Shown: positions 52,880 to 61,285 of the stretch, piece after piece
How positions within the stretch are numbered: the first letter of the stretch is position 1
Layout: every line of letters starts with the position of its first letter
Source: JBGPQJ01 sp963829485
GTDB taxonomy: Bacteria > Chloroflexota > Anaerolineae > Anaerolineales > Villigracilaceae
Direction of reading: 5' to 3'
Length of the DNA: 64,000 bases
NCBI GenBank assembly: GCA_963829485.1
Contig: CAWHIK010000009.1
Coordinates: 186,001-250,000, forward strand
Position numbers and translations under genes: made by a program
Notes under the pieces: generated by a model
Told to the model about the DNA's origin: nothing
The model's database searches: none
What the model saw: the letters and a program-made list of their open reading frames with translations, nothing else

Positions 52880-53566
52880 ATGATGGCTTCCTTGAGCGAA
52901 TCCAATCTGGTCCAGATCAAAGGTCTGCGGGATGGTTTGTTGGTGACCCTGGGTGAAGCAGGGTGGGATGTCCTGCATACTTCCCTCCTCAATCAAATCG
53001 ACGCAAAGTCCGAATTCTTCAAGGGAGCAAAGCTTGCTCTCGATGTAGGAAACCAGGAACTCCACGTCTCCGAAATGACCAGCCTTCGTGATGAGCTTTC
53101 GGATCGAGGGATCATCCTTTGGGCTGTGCTCAGCGAATCGTCCACAACTGAAATTACCGCTCAAAACTTAGGCTTGGCGACCCGTCTCTCAAAGATTCGC
53201 CCCGACACGCCAGTTCAAGTTCAGACGCCATCTGCTGAAGATTCTGCTATGTGGGTCAAGCGTACTTTACGCTCTGGTGTCCGTTTAGAGTACGAGGGCA
53301 ATGTCGTAGTCGTGGGAGATGTAAATCCTGGAGCTGAAGTAGTCGCAGCTGGGAGCGTAATTGTTTGGGGACGGCTGAGAGGAGTAGTTCACGCCGGAGC
53401 TAAAGGCGACAAGGATGCGGTTGTGTGCGCCTTGGATCTCTCTCCTACACAACTGCGGATAGCCGCAGAAATTGCGACAACGCCCGAGCGGCGCAGTCAA
53501 CCTTATCCTGAAATGGCCCGCCTCAAAGAAGATCATCTGATTGCCGAGCCTTGGCAGCCAGGGTAA
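52880..53566 (+). CDS. minC: Septum-site-determining protein MinC
   Basis: Inhibitor of FtsZ ring assembly, brought to the poles by MinD. 228 residues, with an N-terminal domain (1 to about 105, IKGLRDGLLVTLGEAG) and the beta-helical C-terminal domain VRLEYEGNVVVVGDVNPGAE, AGSVIVWGRLRGVVHAGAKG that binds MinD. ATG at 52880 (a second ATG follows at once). Precedes minD by 49 bases. Confidence 0.93.
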   Translation: MMASLSESNLVQIKGLRDGLLVTLGEAGWDVLHTSLLNQIDAKSEFFKGAKLALDVGNQELHVSEMTSLRDELSDRGIILWAVLSESSTTEITAQNLGLATRLSKIRPDTPVQVQTPSAEDSAMWVKRTLRSGVRLEYEGNVVVVGDVNPGAEVVAAGSVIVWGRLRGVVHAGAKGDKDAVVCALDLSPTQLRIAAEIATTPERRSQPYPEMARLKEDHLIAEPWQPG

Positions 53567-53615
53567 CAACTTATCGAAAAAAACAAACAATATTTTTCTT
53601 GGATTGAGAACAATT

Positions 53616-54416
53616 ATGAGCGCAAAAGTAGTCACAATCGCATCAGGAAAAGGCGGCGTCGGAAAAACAACAGCAGTGGCCAATATTGCTGTAGCCCTCG
53701 CGCAAGATGGGCGAAAAGTTGTCTGTATCGACGGTGACATCGGCCTGAGAAACCTCGATGTCGTGATGGGGCTTGAGAACCGTATCGTTTACGACCTGGT
53801 CGACGTCGTCGAAGGACGCTGCCGCCTAAGGCAGGCTATGATTCGCGACAAACGGTTGCCCGACCTCTTTCTAATCCCGGCGGCGCAGACCCGGGACAAG
53901 AACGCAGTCTCCCCCAGCGACATGGTCCGGTTGTGCGACGAACTCCGCCAGGAATGTGAATGGATTCTCATCGATTCGCCTGCAGGGATCGAGAGAGGTT
54001 TTCGCAACACAATCGCTCCGGCTGACAAAGTTTTGATCGTGACCAACCCTGAAGTATCGGCAGTCCGGGATGCCGACCGTGTAATCGGTTTGTTGGAGGC
54101 TGAAGGGAAAACCGACCAGGGATTGATCATCAACAGACTGAACCAGTCGATGGTGAAACGAGGCGATATGCTGTCGGTGGACGATGTTCTCGATCTTCTG
54201 GCGATAGAGCTGCTCGGTATAGTTCCCGAAGATGAGAATGTTATTGTTGGCTCCAACCGCGGGACGCCGATCGTTCTTGACGGGAAGAGCAGAGCGAGCC
54301 AGGCATTCATGAATATTTGCCATCGGCTTCAAGGGCAAACAGTCCCATTCATTGACCTGGATGAGCATGATGGGCTGTGGTCAAAATTAACCAAATTTGC
54401 GAGAGGAGGGGAGTAA
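53616..54416 (+). CDS. minD: Septum-site-determining ATPase MinD
   Basis: Membrane-binding ATPase that positions MinC. About 266 residues from ATG 53616; the longer frame to 53541 would overlap minC and lacks support. Deviant Walker A SGKGGVGKTTAVANIAVALA, FIDSPAG-like LIDSPAGIERGFRN, and a C-terminal amphipathic membrane helix LWSKLTKFARGG. It ends 2 bases before the minE start. Confidence 0.96.
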   Translation: MSAKVVTIASGKGGVGKTTAVANIAVALAQDGRKVVCIDGDIGLRNLDVVMGLENRIVYDLVDVVEGRCRLRQAMIRDKRLPDLFLIPAAQTRDKNAVSPSDMVRLCDELRQECEWILIDSPAGIERGFRNTIAPADKVLIVTNPEVSAVRDADRVIGLLEAEGKTDQGLIINRLNQSMVKRGDMLSVDDVLDLLAIELLGIVPEDENVIVGSNRGTPIVLDGKSRASQAFMNICHRLQGQTVPFIDLDEHDGLWSKLTKFARGGE

Positions 54417-54418
54417 TC

Positions 54419-54685
54419 ATGGACTTCCTTAATCGCATGTTGGGTAATAAACCTAAAAGTGCTAAGAGTGCCAAGGAACGCCTGCAGGTTGTTTTAATAA
54501 ACGACCGTACCGATATCACTCCTGCGATTCTCGAAGCACTTCAAGCCGAAATAATCGAAGTTATCTCTCGTCATGTGGACGTGGACCCTTCTACTGTGCG
54601 CATCGACGTGGAGCATGAAGGACGTTCCCAGCGGTTAATTGCAGACATTCCCCTGAGGAGCGTGCCGCGCCGACGGGCTGGATAG
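54419..54685 (+). CDS. minE: Cell division topological specificity factor MinE
   Basis: 88-residue regulator of MinD. ATG at 54419 follows GAGGGGAG. It begins MDFLNRMLGNKPKSAKSAKE, the membrane-targeting and MinD-contacting part, with KERLQVVLINDRTDITPAIL, and ends in the dimerisation strands VRIDVEHEGRSQRLIADIPL. MinE, with MinC and MinD, indicates an oscillating Min system. Confidence 0.93.
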   Translation: MDFLNRMLGNKPKSAKSAKERLQVVLINDRTDITPAILEALQAEIIEVISRHVDVDPSTVRIDVEHEGRSQRLIADIPLRSVPRRRAG

Positions 54686-54688
54686 CTT

Positions 54689-55786
54689 ATGCGCGGAACG
54701 CTCTGGCAGCATTTTGATTTTTGGCTTCTCGGGGCAGTGGTCATGGCGAACGCATTTGGAGTCGCCATGATCCGTTCTGCCATTGCCGGAAACGAAGTCC
54801 TCGCCGAACTCGTCAACCGTCAGATCGTTTTTGCAGGCATCGGTGTGGTGGTGATTTTCGTTCTTTCGCTGATCGATTATCACTATTGGGGGGCGGTCAT
54901 CCGGATTATCTACCTCCTCACCATGGTGTTCGTTGCCTCGCTTGCCGTCGTGGGAAACGTCCGCTTTGGCGCTGCTCGATGGATAGAAACCGGTCTAATT
55001 TCCATTCAGCCCACAGAACTGGCCAAGATCGTTGTCATCATGGCCCTGGCGTATTATTTCGATAGGACGCATAACAACCCCCGTAATTTAAGGTGGCTGG
55101 CATCCAGCCTGGCGATCGCAGGCGGGATCGCATTCTGGATTTTGATTCAGCCGAATCTCAGCAATGTAATCGTGATCATGTTCATCTGGGCTGCTATGGT
55201 ATGGATCAACGGAGTTCAAATTAGACATGTAATTATGATCGCGGTGGGTGCCTTGGTCTCAGTGGTCGCTGCATTTCCATTTTTGCAGGAATACCAACAG
55301 CAGAGAATACTGAATTTTCTTTTTCCGGACCCGAACGCCACCCACGGAGCGACATACAACGTCCAGCAAGCTTTGATCGCGATCGGTAATGGCGGTTGGT
55401 TCGGGCAGGGTTATGGGCATGGGTCCCAGGTCCAACTCAGGTTCCTGAAGGTACGGCATACTGATTTTATTTTTTCCGCGACTGCGGAGGAGTTTGGTTT
55501 TATCGGCACGGTTTTAGTGATGGCATTACTGGTTTTCATCATCATCCGTATCTTGCGCGGAGCTCGAATTGCGAGAGACCCGTTCGGTGCTAATCTATGT
55601 TATGGCGTCGGGATATTTATGGCATTTCAATCGATCGTCAATATCGCAGTGAATTTGAAACTCATCCCTGTCACCGGTCTACCATTGCCATTCATCAGTT
55701 ATGGAGGATCAGGGCTCGTCATGCTGATGGTGGGCATCGGCCTTGTGGAAAGCGTGATCATGAGGCATAAACCGCTTGAGTTCTAA
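54689..55786 (+). CDS. rodA: Rod-shape SEDS peptidoglycan polymerase RodA
   Basis: Ten-helix SEDS glycosyltransferase, 365 residues, that polymerises glycan strands with PBP2. Motifs include FGAARWIETGLISIQPTELAK, ILIQPNLSNVIVIMFIWAAM and GLPLPFISYGGSGLVMLMVG. It lies 3 bases after minE; the linked PBP2 gene is 2 kb upstream, with minCDE in between. The pairing with mrdA, not ftsI, supports RodA over FtsW. Confidence 0.94.
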   Translation: MRGTLWQHFDFWLLGAVVMANAFGVAMIRSAIAGNEVLAELVNRQIVFAGIGVVVIFVLSLIDYHYWGAVIRIIYLLTMVFVASLAVVGNVRFGAARWIETGLISIQPTELAKIVVIMALAYYFDRTHNNPRNLRWLASSLAIAGGIAFWILIQPNLSNVIVIMFIWAAMVWINGVQIRHVIMIAVGALVSVVAAFPFLQEYQQQRILNFLFPDPNATHGATYNVQQALIAIGNGGWFGQGYGHGSQVQLRFLKVRHTDFIFSATAEEFGFIGTVLVMALLVFIIIRILRGARIARDPFGANLCYGVGIFMAFQSIVNIAVNLKLIPVTGLPLPFISYGGSGLVMLMVGIGLVESVIMRHKPLEF

Positions 55787-55815
55787 TAGTCCGGTTGTTA
55801 TTTACGGAGGATTGC

Positions 55816-56898
55816 ATGAATTCTAAACCCGTTCGCGTTCGGTTCGCGCCTTCTCCCACTGGGCATCTTCACTTGGGGGGAGCCCGGACCGCGCTTTATA
55901 ACTACCTCCTTGCCAAACGAACCGGAGGGAAATTTATACTGCGGATCGAAGATACTGACCAAAAACGATATGTACCTGAGGCAGAGCAGGAGATCATGGA
56001 TGGATTGCGCTGGCTGGGAATCCCTTATGATGAAGGTCCGGATATCGGCGGACCCTGCGGACCATACCGGCAAACTGAACGGATGGACATATATCAACAG
56101 CATGCCAATATCCTGGTGGAAAAAGGTCACGCTTACCCGTGCTTTTGCTCTCCTGAGCGATTGGAGAAAATGCGTCAGGAACAGCAGAAGCGCAAGGAAA
56201 CCCCTCGTTACGATGGTACCTGCCGGCGGCTGCAACCTGACGAGGCAGCTCGAAGGGTCGCAGCAGGTGAAAAGCATGTTATTCGGTTCAAAATGCCCGA
56301 GGAAGGTGCGACAACCGCTCACGATCTGCTTCGTGGAGATATCACGGTTGAGAACGCGAATATTGGGGATTATGTCATCGTAACATCCAGCGGTGGTCCA
56401 ACCTACCATCTGGCAGCCATGGTGGATGACCACTTGATGGATATTACGCACGTCATTCGTGCATCAGAGTGGCTAAGTACGCTCCCCTTGCATGTGAATA
56501 TTCTTCGAGCATTCGGTTGGGATGAACCCGTCTGGGTGCATCTATCCATTTTCCTGAAACCCAGCGGAAAGGGGAAATTGTCCAAGCGTGATGGTGCTGA
56601 TGCGATGAAAGATGGTTATTCGGTTTTTCTCAAGGACATGCAGTCCCTCGGTTATACACCTGAAGGGGTTCTGAATTGGATCGTATTAATGGGGTGGGGA
56701 GTTGCCGAGGACGACATCATGACCCTCGACCAGATGGTCGAACGCTTCGATCTTTCGCACCTCAACCCATCTCCGGCTGCGATCAATTTCGCAAAATTGG
56801 ATCATTTTAACGGCACTCATATCCGGCTGTTGAGCACGGAAGATTTGGCGGGGCGTATTAAAACCATTTTTTGTTCAGGCAGGTTTAGAAGTGGATGA
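55816..56898 (+). CDS. gltX: Glutamyl-tRNA synthetase, frameshifted 3' end
   Basis: Class I enzyme that charges tRNA-Glu. ATG 55816 has GGAGG upstream (55795 is an extension). It has the HIGH region FAPSPTGHLHLGGARTALYN, IEDTDQKRYVPEAEQEIMDG and the KMSKS loop KGKLSKRDGADAM. The frame is intact to about residue 350 and breaks at 56861-56864 (one extra A): in the next frame it continues KPFFVQAGLEVDDATLLRI. The remainder of the anticodon-binding domain is scattered over several frames to about 57317 (see next entry). Confidence 0.9.
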   Translation: MNSKPVRVRFAPSPTGHLHLGGARTALYNYLLAKRTGGKFILRIEDTDQKRYVPEAEQEIMDGLRWLGIPYDEGPDIGGPCGPYRQTERMDIYQQHANILVEKGHAYPCFCSPERLEKMRQEQQKRKETPRYDGTCRRLQPDEAARRVAAGEKHVIRFKMPEEGATTAHDLLRGDITVENANIGDYVIVTSSGGPTYHLAAMVDDHLMDITHVIRASEWLSTLPLHVNILRAFGWDEPVWVHLSIFLKPSGKGKLSKRDGADAMKDGYSVFLKDMQSLGYTPEGVLNWIVLMGWGVAEDDIMTLDQMVERFDLSHLNPSPAAINFAKLDHFNGTHIRLLSTEDLAGRIKTIFCSGRFRSG

Positions 56899-57317
56899 TG
56901 CCACACTTTTGCGTATAGTTCCTTTGATCCGAGAAAGGCTCGATCACGTCTGGATGATAGTGTTCCATTTGCGGGATGGTTTTTCAAAGAGACGGTCACT
57001 CCAAAGCCTGAGGAACTTAATTGGTAAGAACCTCACACCTTCAGCAATCTGCTACAATTGCCGAAAGAAACGTATGAAGTGTTATCCAGACTTCCCGAAT
57101 CTATCGCCATGAAGTTGCTGAGCCGCCCATGCGGAAGTTGGTCGAGGATTTGGATATAGCCCTAATCAGGTTTTTGGGATATCTACGTGTGGCTGTGACG
57201 GGTCAGACCGTCAGCCCACCTTTATTCGAAAGTACTGAAATAGTGGGCAAAGAAGCGGTTTTAAAGAGTTGACGATGCGATCCAAACGAATTCGAAAAAA
57301 TGGAATTGGATAAGTAG
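56888..57317 (+). pseudogene. gltX: Remainder of gltX, scattered over several frames
   Basis: Continuing pieces of the GluRS anticodon-binding domain, each readable in a different frame: VDDATLLRIVPLIRERL, then LDDSVPFAGWFFKETVTPKP, IGKNLTP, QQSATIAER, TYEVLSRLPESIA, HEVAEPPMRKLVEDLDIA, VAVTGQTVSPPLFESTEIVG and a last VDDAIQ. At least six shifts are needed within 430 bases. Conserved protein sequence with many indels suggests a poor-quality stretch of sequence, not a long-dead gene. Ends near 57311-57317. Confidence 0.75.
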
Positions 57318-57401
57318 ATTTATGCATGATCCAAATTATTGTGTTGACGGCGAAAAAAGAAATAGGGGAGTTTGAAGGATCTCCGATTTCTTTTAGATTA
57401 A

Positions 57402-59075
57402 TTATCCCTGCTTCTTTTCTATCTTCGCCCATGTATCCTTGAGCGTCAATGTTCGGTTAAAAACCGGATGATCCTTTCGGGTGTCCGGGTCGACGCAGAA
57501 GTAACCTGTACGTTCGAACTGATACTTCTCGCCGGGTTGGACGTTCGACAGCGATGGCTCAACATATCCGGCATCAAGTACTTCAAGCGAATTGGGATTG
57601 ATGATTTTCTCAACGTCATCGCCCACATCCGGGTTTTCGACTGTAAAGAGCTGGTCGTAAAGTCGGAATTCGGCTTTTATCGCATGTTCCGCTGAAACCC
57701 AATGGATCGTGGATTTCACCTTTCTGCCGTCCGGTGCATCTCCGCCCCGGGTGGCAGGGTCATACGTGCAGTGAATTTCGACTACCTCGCCGTTCTCATT
57801 CTTTTTCACACTTGTGCACTTGACCAGATAGGCATATCGTAACCGGACTTCATTTCCGGGAAATAACCGATAATATTTCGGAGGAGGTGTTTCGCGGAAA
57901 TCGTCCTGTTCAATGTAAAGCACCTTCGAGAACGGAACTTTTCGCGTTCCCGCAGCTTCGTCTTCGGGATTGTTAACCGCTTCCATCTCCTCGATTTGAC
58001 CTTCGGGGTAATTGTCTATCACGAGTTTGATCGGGTGCAGGACAGCCATCCTGCGGGCTGAGCGTTTGTTCAGGTCATCGCGAATGACCGCTTCGAATTG
58101 AGCCATCTCCACCCAGCTGTCGTTTCGTGTCTCGCCCGTATTGGCCACAAAATCGAGAATCGCTTCCGGGTTAACGCCTCTTCGCCGTAGTCCGCGCAGG
58201 GTGGTCAGACGAGGGTCATCCCACCCTCGGACAATCCCCATCTCAACCATTTTTCGCACTTTTCGCTTGCTCATCATGGCGTAGGTGAGGTTGAGTCGAG
58301 AAAACTCGATCTGCCGCGACCGGAACTCGTCCAACTGATCGAGGAACCATTCATACAGCGGGCGGTGGATGATGTACTCCTGGGAGCAAAGAGAATGGGT
58401 AACTCCCTCCATGGAATCATTCTGACCATGCGACCAGTCGTACAGGGGGTAGATGCACCATTTGTTTCCGGTGCGGTGATGGCTGGCATGCATGATTCGA
58501 TACATCACGGGATCGCGCATGACAATGTTGGGATGGGCCATGTCGATTTTCGCGCGGAGCACCCTGCTTCCTTCCGGGAACTCTCCATTCTTCATTCTCT
58601 CCAGAAGATCGAGATTCTCCTCCACGGAGCGGTCGCGGTGGGGGGATTCTTTGCCAGGTTCAGTCAAAGTCCCTCGAGTATTACTCACTTCCTCGGGCGA
58701 TTGATCGTCGACGTACGCTAATCCTTTTTTGATTAGACGAACAGCCCACTCGTATAACCGGTCGAAATAATCCGAGGCATAAGTCTCTTTGACCCACCGA
58801 ATTCCCAACCATTGCGCATCTTCCTTGATCGCATCTACAAACTCGGTTTCTTCCTTGGTGGGGTTGGTATCGTCAAATCGAAGATACAGCTCTCCGCCAA
58901 AGGCATTCGCCGTGGTGTAGTCGATCATAAAAGCCTTGACATGTCCGATGTGTAGATAACCGTTCGGTTCCGGAGGAAGCCTTGTGCGGACGTATTTGAA
59001 TCGTCCCGTGCGCAGGTCTTCTGCGACTGCTTCCTGGATGAAGTTGGAAGGTCTTTCAGTTTCACCAGTAACCAT
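57402..59075 (-). CDS. glnS: Glutaminyl-tRNA synthetase
   Basis: Charges tRNA-Gln directly. 557 residues. HIGH motif PPEPNGYLHIGHVKAF, ATP-contacting FDDTNPTKEETEFVDAIK, and KMSKS-like TYAMMSKRKVRKMVEMGIV; then the typical PRLTTLRGLRRRGVNPEAI and a C-terminal beta-barrel domain. GlnRS in bacteria is patchy and was acquired from eukaryotes, so many bacteria use GatCAB instead. tRNA-Gln(CUG) lies 470 bases beyond the start of this gene. Convergent with gltX. Confidence 0.96.
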   Translation of the reverse strand: MVTGETERPSNFIQEAVAEDLRTGRFKYVRTRLPPEPNGYLHIGHVKAFMIDYTTANAFGGELYLRFDDTNPTKEETEFVDAIKEDAQWLGIRWVKETYASDYFDRLYEWAVRLIKKGLAYVDDQSPEEVSNTRGTLTEPGKESPHRDRSVEENLDLLERMKNGEFPEGSRVLRAKIDMAHPNIVMRDPVMYRIMHASHHRTGNKWCIYPLYDWSHGQNDSMEGVTHSLCSQEYIIHRPLYEWFLDQLDEFRSRQIEFSRLNLTYAMMSKRKVRKMVEMGIVRGWDDPRLTTLRGLRRRGVNPEAILDFVANTGETRNDSWVEMAQFEAVIRDDLNKRSARRMAVLHPIKLVIDNYPEGQIEEMEAVNNPEDEAAGTRKVPFSKVLYIEQDDFRETPPPKYYRLFPGNEVRLRYAYLVKCTSVKKNENGEVVEIHCTYDPATRGGDAPDGRKVKSTIHWVSAEHAIKAEFRLYDQLFTVENPDVGDDVEKIINPNSLEVLDAGYVEPSLSNVQPGEKYQFERTGYFCVDPDTRKDHPVFNRTLTLKDTWAKIEKKQG

Positions 59076-59165
59076 TTTGAATTCCTTTAGGCTTATAATT
59101 TCTTGAAAGTGTGCTGATTAACTGCGTTATTATAACAAAATAACATACCTTATCCGGAGGCTGCC

Positions 59166-59483
59166 ATGACCGAAAACTCCCACACTCATACGTCATTTAG
59201 TGCGACGTATTTCAATAAAGATACAACCTTGAGGCTTTCCCAAATCGCAGAAGTCCTGGGCTGGCTGTTGTTGGCAGCTTATATCCTCGAATGGGGGTAT
59301 TCCCAGTGGCAGAGCATCACGAATTCAATAATGGGGGGATATCCACTTGATATTAATTACATTTTCTTCAGCCTTCCACGCCTGCTTCAGGGAGCGATGC
59401 TGCTGGTCCTCCTTCAGGCTGTTTCCAAAGTTTTGCTGATCCTCCTCGACATTGAGGATAACACCCGGCGTTCAGCGCGCTGA
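59166..59483 (+). CDS. Small two-to-three-helix membrane protein of unknown function
   Basis: 105 residues; CCGGAGG precedes the ATG. Hydrophobic segments are IAEVLGWLLLAAYILEWGYS (about 26-46) and LPRLLQGAMLLVLLQAVSKV (about 74-93), with a Ser/Thr-rich N-terminus and a charged C-terminus. Not recognised. Close relatives in Chloroflexota would be needed to assign it. Confidence 0.7.
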   Translation: MTENSHTHTSFSATYFNKDTTLRLSQIAEVLGWLLLAAYILEWGYSQWQSITNSIMGGYPLDINYIFFSLPRLLQGAMLLVLLQAVSKVLLILLDIEDNTRRSAR

Positions 59484-59495
59484 AATGGCATGCCC

Positions 59496-59524
59496 TTGCC
59501 TGAAACCTTGCGGCATGTTAGAAT
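59496..59524 (+). promoter_or_regulatory. Promoter of tRNA-Gln
   Basis: TTGCCT (59496-59501), a 17-base spacer and TAGAAT (59519-59524), followed by a GC-rich discriminator (ACCGCCCGC), as often seen at stable-RNA promoters. Confidence 0.65.
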
Positions 59525-59543
59525 ACCGCCCGCAAGTGAGTTC

Positions 59544-59617
59544 TGGGGGCTCGTCTAATGGCAGGACAACTGACTCTGGATCAGTTTGTAGAGGTTCGAA
59601 ATCCTTTGCCCCCAGCC
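59544..59617 (+). tRNA. trnQ: tRNA-Gln (anticodon CUG)
   Basis: Full cloverleaf: acceptor stem TGGGGGC / GCCCCCA, D arm with AATGGCAGG, anticodon arm ACTGA-CTCTGGA-TCAGT in which loop positions 34-36 read CTG, and T arm GAGGTTCGAAATCCT. The acceptor is followed by GCC; a terminal CCA is not encoded. It reads CAG codons. Confidence 0.95.
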
Positions 59618-59618
59618 T

Positions 59619-59648
59619 AAAAACACTCCTGAAATGGAGTGTTTTTCT
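59619..59648 (+). terminator. Rho-independent terminator after tRNA-Gln
   Basis: Perfect stem AAAAACACTCC / GGAGTGTTTTT with a TGAAAT loop. Confidence 0.9.
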
Positions 59649-60070
59649 TTTACACTGCTGTCACCCAGGCCTCTATGGATACAAAGTGTCTACTAGGTCT
59701 TTATGGATATTCTCTATTTGCAGTAGTAGTTTTATCGGATATCACTTTACCGAGAGCTAATCGATCGACGATCGGCCATGATCCTATTACTGCAAAAATT
59801 CGATGGCAGGCGTTATTTCTCATCAGTGATCTGTAGAAAGAGTGCCTGTTGCAGGATACCCCCCGGCGGGATAACCAGGAACTTATCGCCTACTTGCTCT
59901 GCTAATGATCATGAAACCACATCTACCAGGTGTCCGCAAAGGTATTATGTCATATTTCTTCACCGCGCGTATCAACAATTACCAGAATCTGCTAAATATT
60001 GATACCTTATGATGGTCTTCGCCAGTCTGAAATGGTTATCCTTGCAGAAATCCATCAGGAGGTCTGCGCA
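59649..60070. other. Non-coding stretch after tRNA-Gln
   Basis: About 420 bases with no convincing gene. Short open frames here have no ribosome-binding site and no protein-like sequence. No direct repeat of the tRNA 3' end was seen. Confidence 0.6.
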
Positions 60071-60750
60071 ATGGACAAACCATCTAAAACATTCCTTGTA
60101 AGGATCCGCCCTTTTGTTACATGCCTATTACGATTCGAAGTTACCGTATGTATATTTTTGGAGGCGATCCTTTTTTTCGGCTTGTTCACCGATTATTCCT
60201 GGAAAAACATCCTGGCTAATCTCTTTTTCCCCTTGGTGGTCGGTTTTGTTTGTCTCCTGGTTTACATATCCACTTTGATAATAAAACCGCGAAAGTGGCT
60301 GCTGGGGTTGTGGCTGTGGCCAGGGATGATCTACGGCTTGCTTCAACTTGCCTTACTGGTATTGTTAATCCTCCCGCCTTTTTGGCTGGCAGATATCTTT
60401 TAATTGGTGAAGAGTTGGAGCGAAGCACTGTTCAACAAGCCGTATCACCGGATGGAACCAAAACAGCCCTGGTCTCCTACAAGCCATCGGGCGCCTACGC
60501 GAGCGGTCTGGGTAGTGTGGAAGTCCGACTGACCTATAAAAACCTTCCTTTCATCAAAAGAGATCTTCCTGGTATAGGGAAAACGAATTCAGAAGAAAGT
60601 AGGACCGATTGGGTTGAGTGGGACGGTAACTCAAACCATTATTACGTCGGGTGCGGACACGAATCGATTGACATAGGTTCTGTACAATTTCAAATGCCAT
60701 TCGTAATAATGCTGTTTAGAGATTTATTTCACCTCGTTACGGGTATTTAG
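60071..60750 (+). CDS. Membrane protein with extracytoplasmic domain, unknown function, frameshifted
   Basis: ATG 60071 has CAGGAGG upstream. The first part has about three membrane helices (FEVTVCIFLEAILFFGLFTD, LFFPLVVGFVCLLVYISTLI, LLGLWLWPGMIYGLLQLALL) and stops at 60401-60403. A second frame takes over with LIGEELERSTVQQAVSPDGT and SYKPSGAYASGLGSVEVRLT, which reads like the outer domain of the same protein. Adding one T to the T run at 60397-60400 joins them as ADIFLIGEEL. I do not recognise the family. Confidence 0.65.
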
Positions 60751-60839
60751 AAGATCTGCGACGGTTTCTCCACTGGCTGAATTCAATCTTCAGGTAAAGT
60801 ATTTGCATCATAAAAACCGACCTTTATGGCGAGGAATAA

Positions 60840-61280
60840 TTATTTTTCCACATCATACGCCAGCTTTTCCCAGTCTATCCCGCGCAACGCTTCCAGCACG
60901 AAACCTTCGATCGGGAAGGCGAAATCCTCCTGAAACCATATAACGGAGAGTTGGGAATAATACAGTATGGGATCGCTGGGATTATGGGCAGGAAGATGCG
61001 AGATGTAACTGGCCACACACAAAATGCCGGGGAGCCTCATGGGTTTACCAAAGGGGGTTGGGACGGGCGAGTCAATCAGCGTTTGTACCGGTGGAATCAA
61101 ATAGGGATCCCGGCCGCGCTGCCTGTTCCTCTCCACCTGGACGGCATTGTCAATAATCGCCTGGTTCCAATGCGCCGTAGGAGCACCTTCAAGCTGCCCA
61201 TGATAGGTGAAGCTTTGGTTTAGTGAAATAAGGCCAATTTCCCGCCCGCTTGTCAGTACAATTTCTCCGGTTTTACTCAT
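60840..61280 (-). CDS. Hypothetical protein
   Basis: 146 residues, no signal peptide or membrane segment. Patterns such as SFTYHGQLEGAPTAHWNQAI and LYYSQLSVIWFQEDFAFPIE are not recognised. GGAAG lies upstream of the ATG. It is 5 bases after the 222-residue gene, so the two probably share a transcript. Confidence 0.65.
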   Translation of the reverse strand: MSKTGEIVLTSGREIGLISLNQSFTYHGQLEGAPTAHWNQAIIDNAVQVERNRQRGRDPYLIPPVQTLIDSPVPTPFGKPMRLPGILCVASYISHLPAHNPSDPILYYSQLSVIWFQEDFAFPIEGFVLEALRGIDWEKLAYDVEK

Positions 61281-61285
61281 ATCTT

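Noticed and set aside
59544..59617. tRNA-Gln as a proven integration site
   Set aside because: No second copy of its 3' end and no integrase in the window; kept only as a possibility.
59778..60002. Small plus-strand frame after tRNA-Gln
   Set aside because: No ribosome-binding site and no protein-like pattern.
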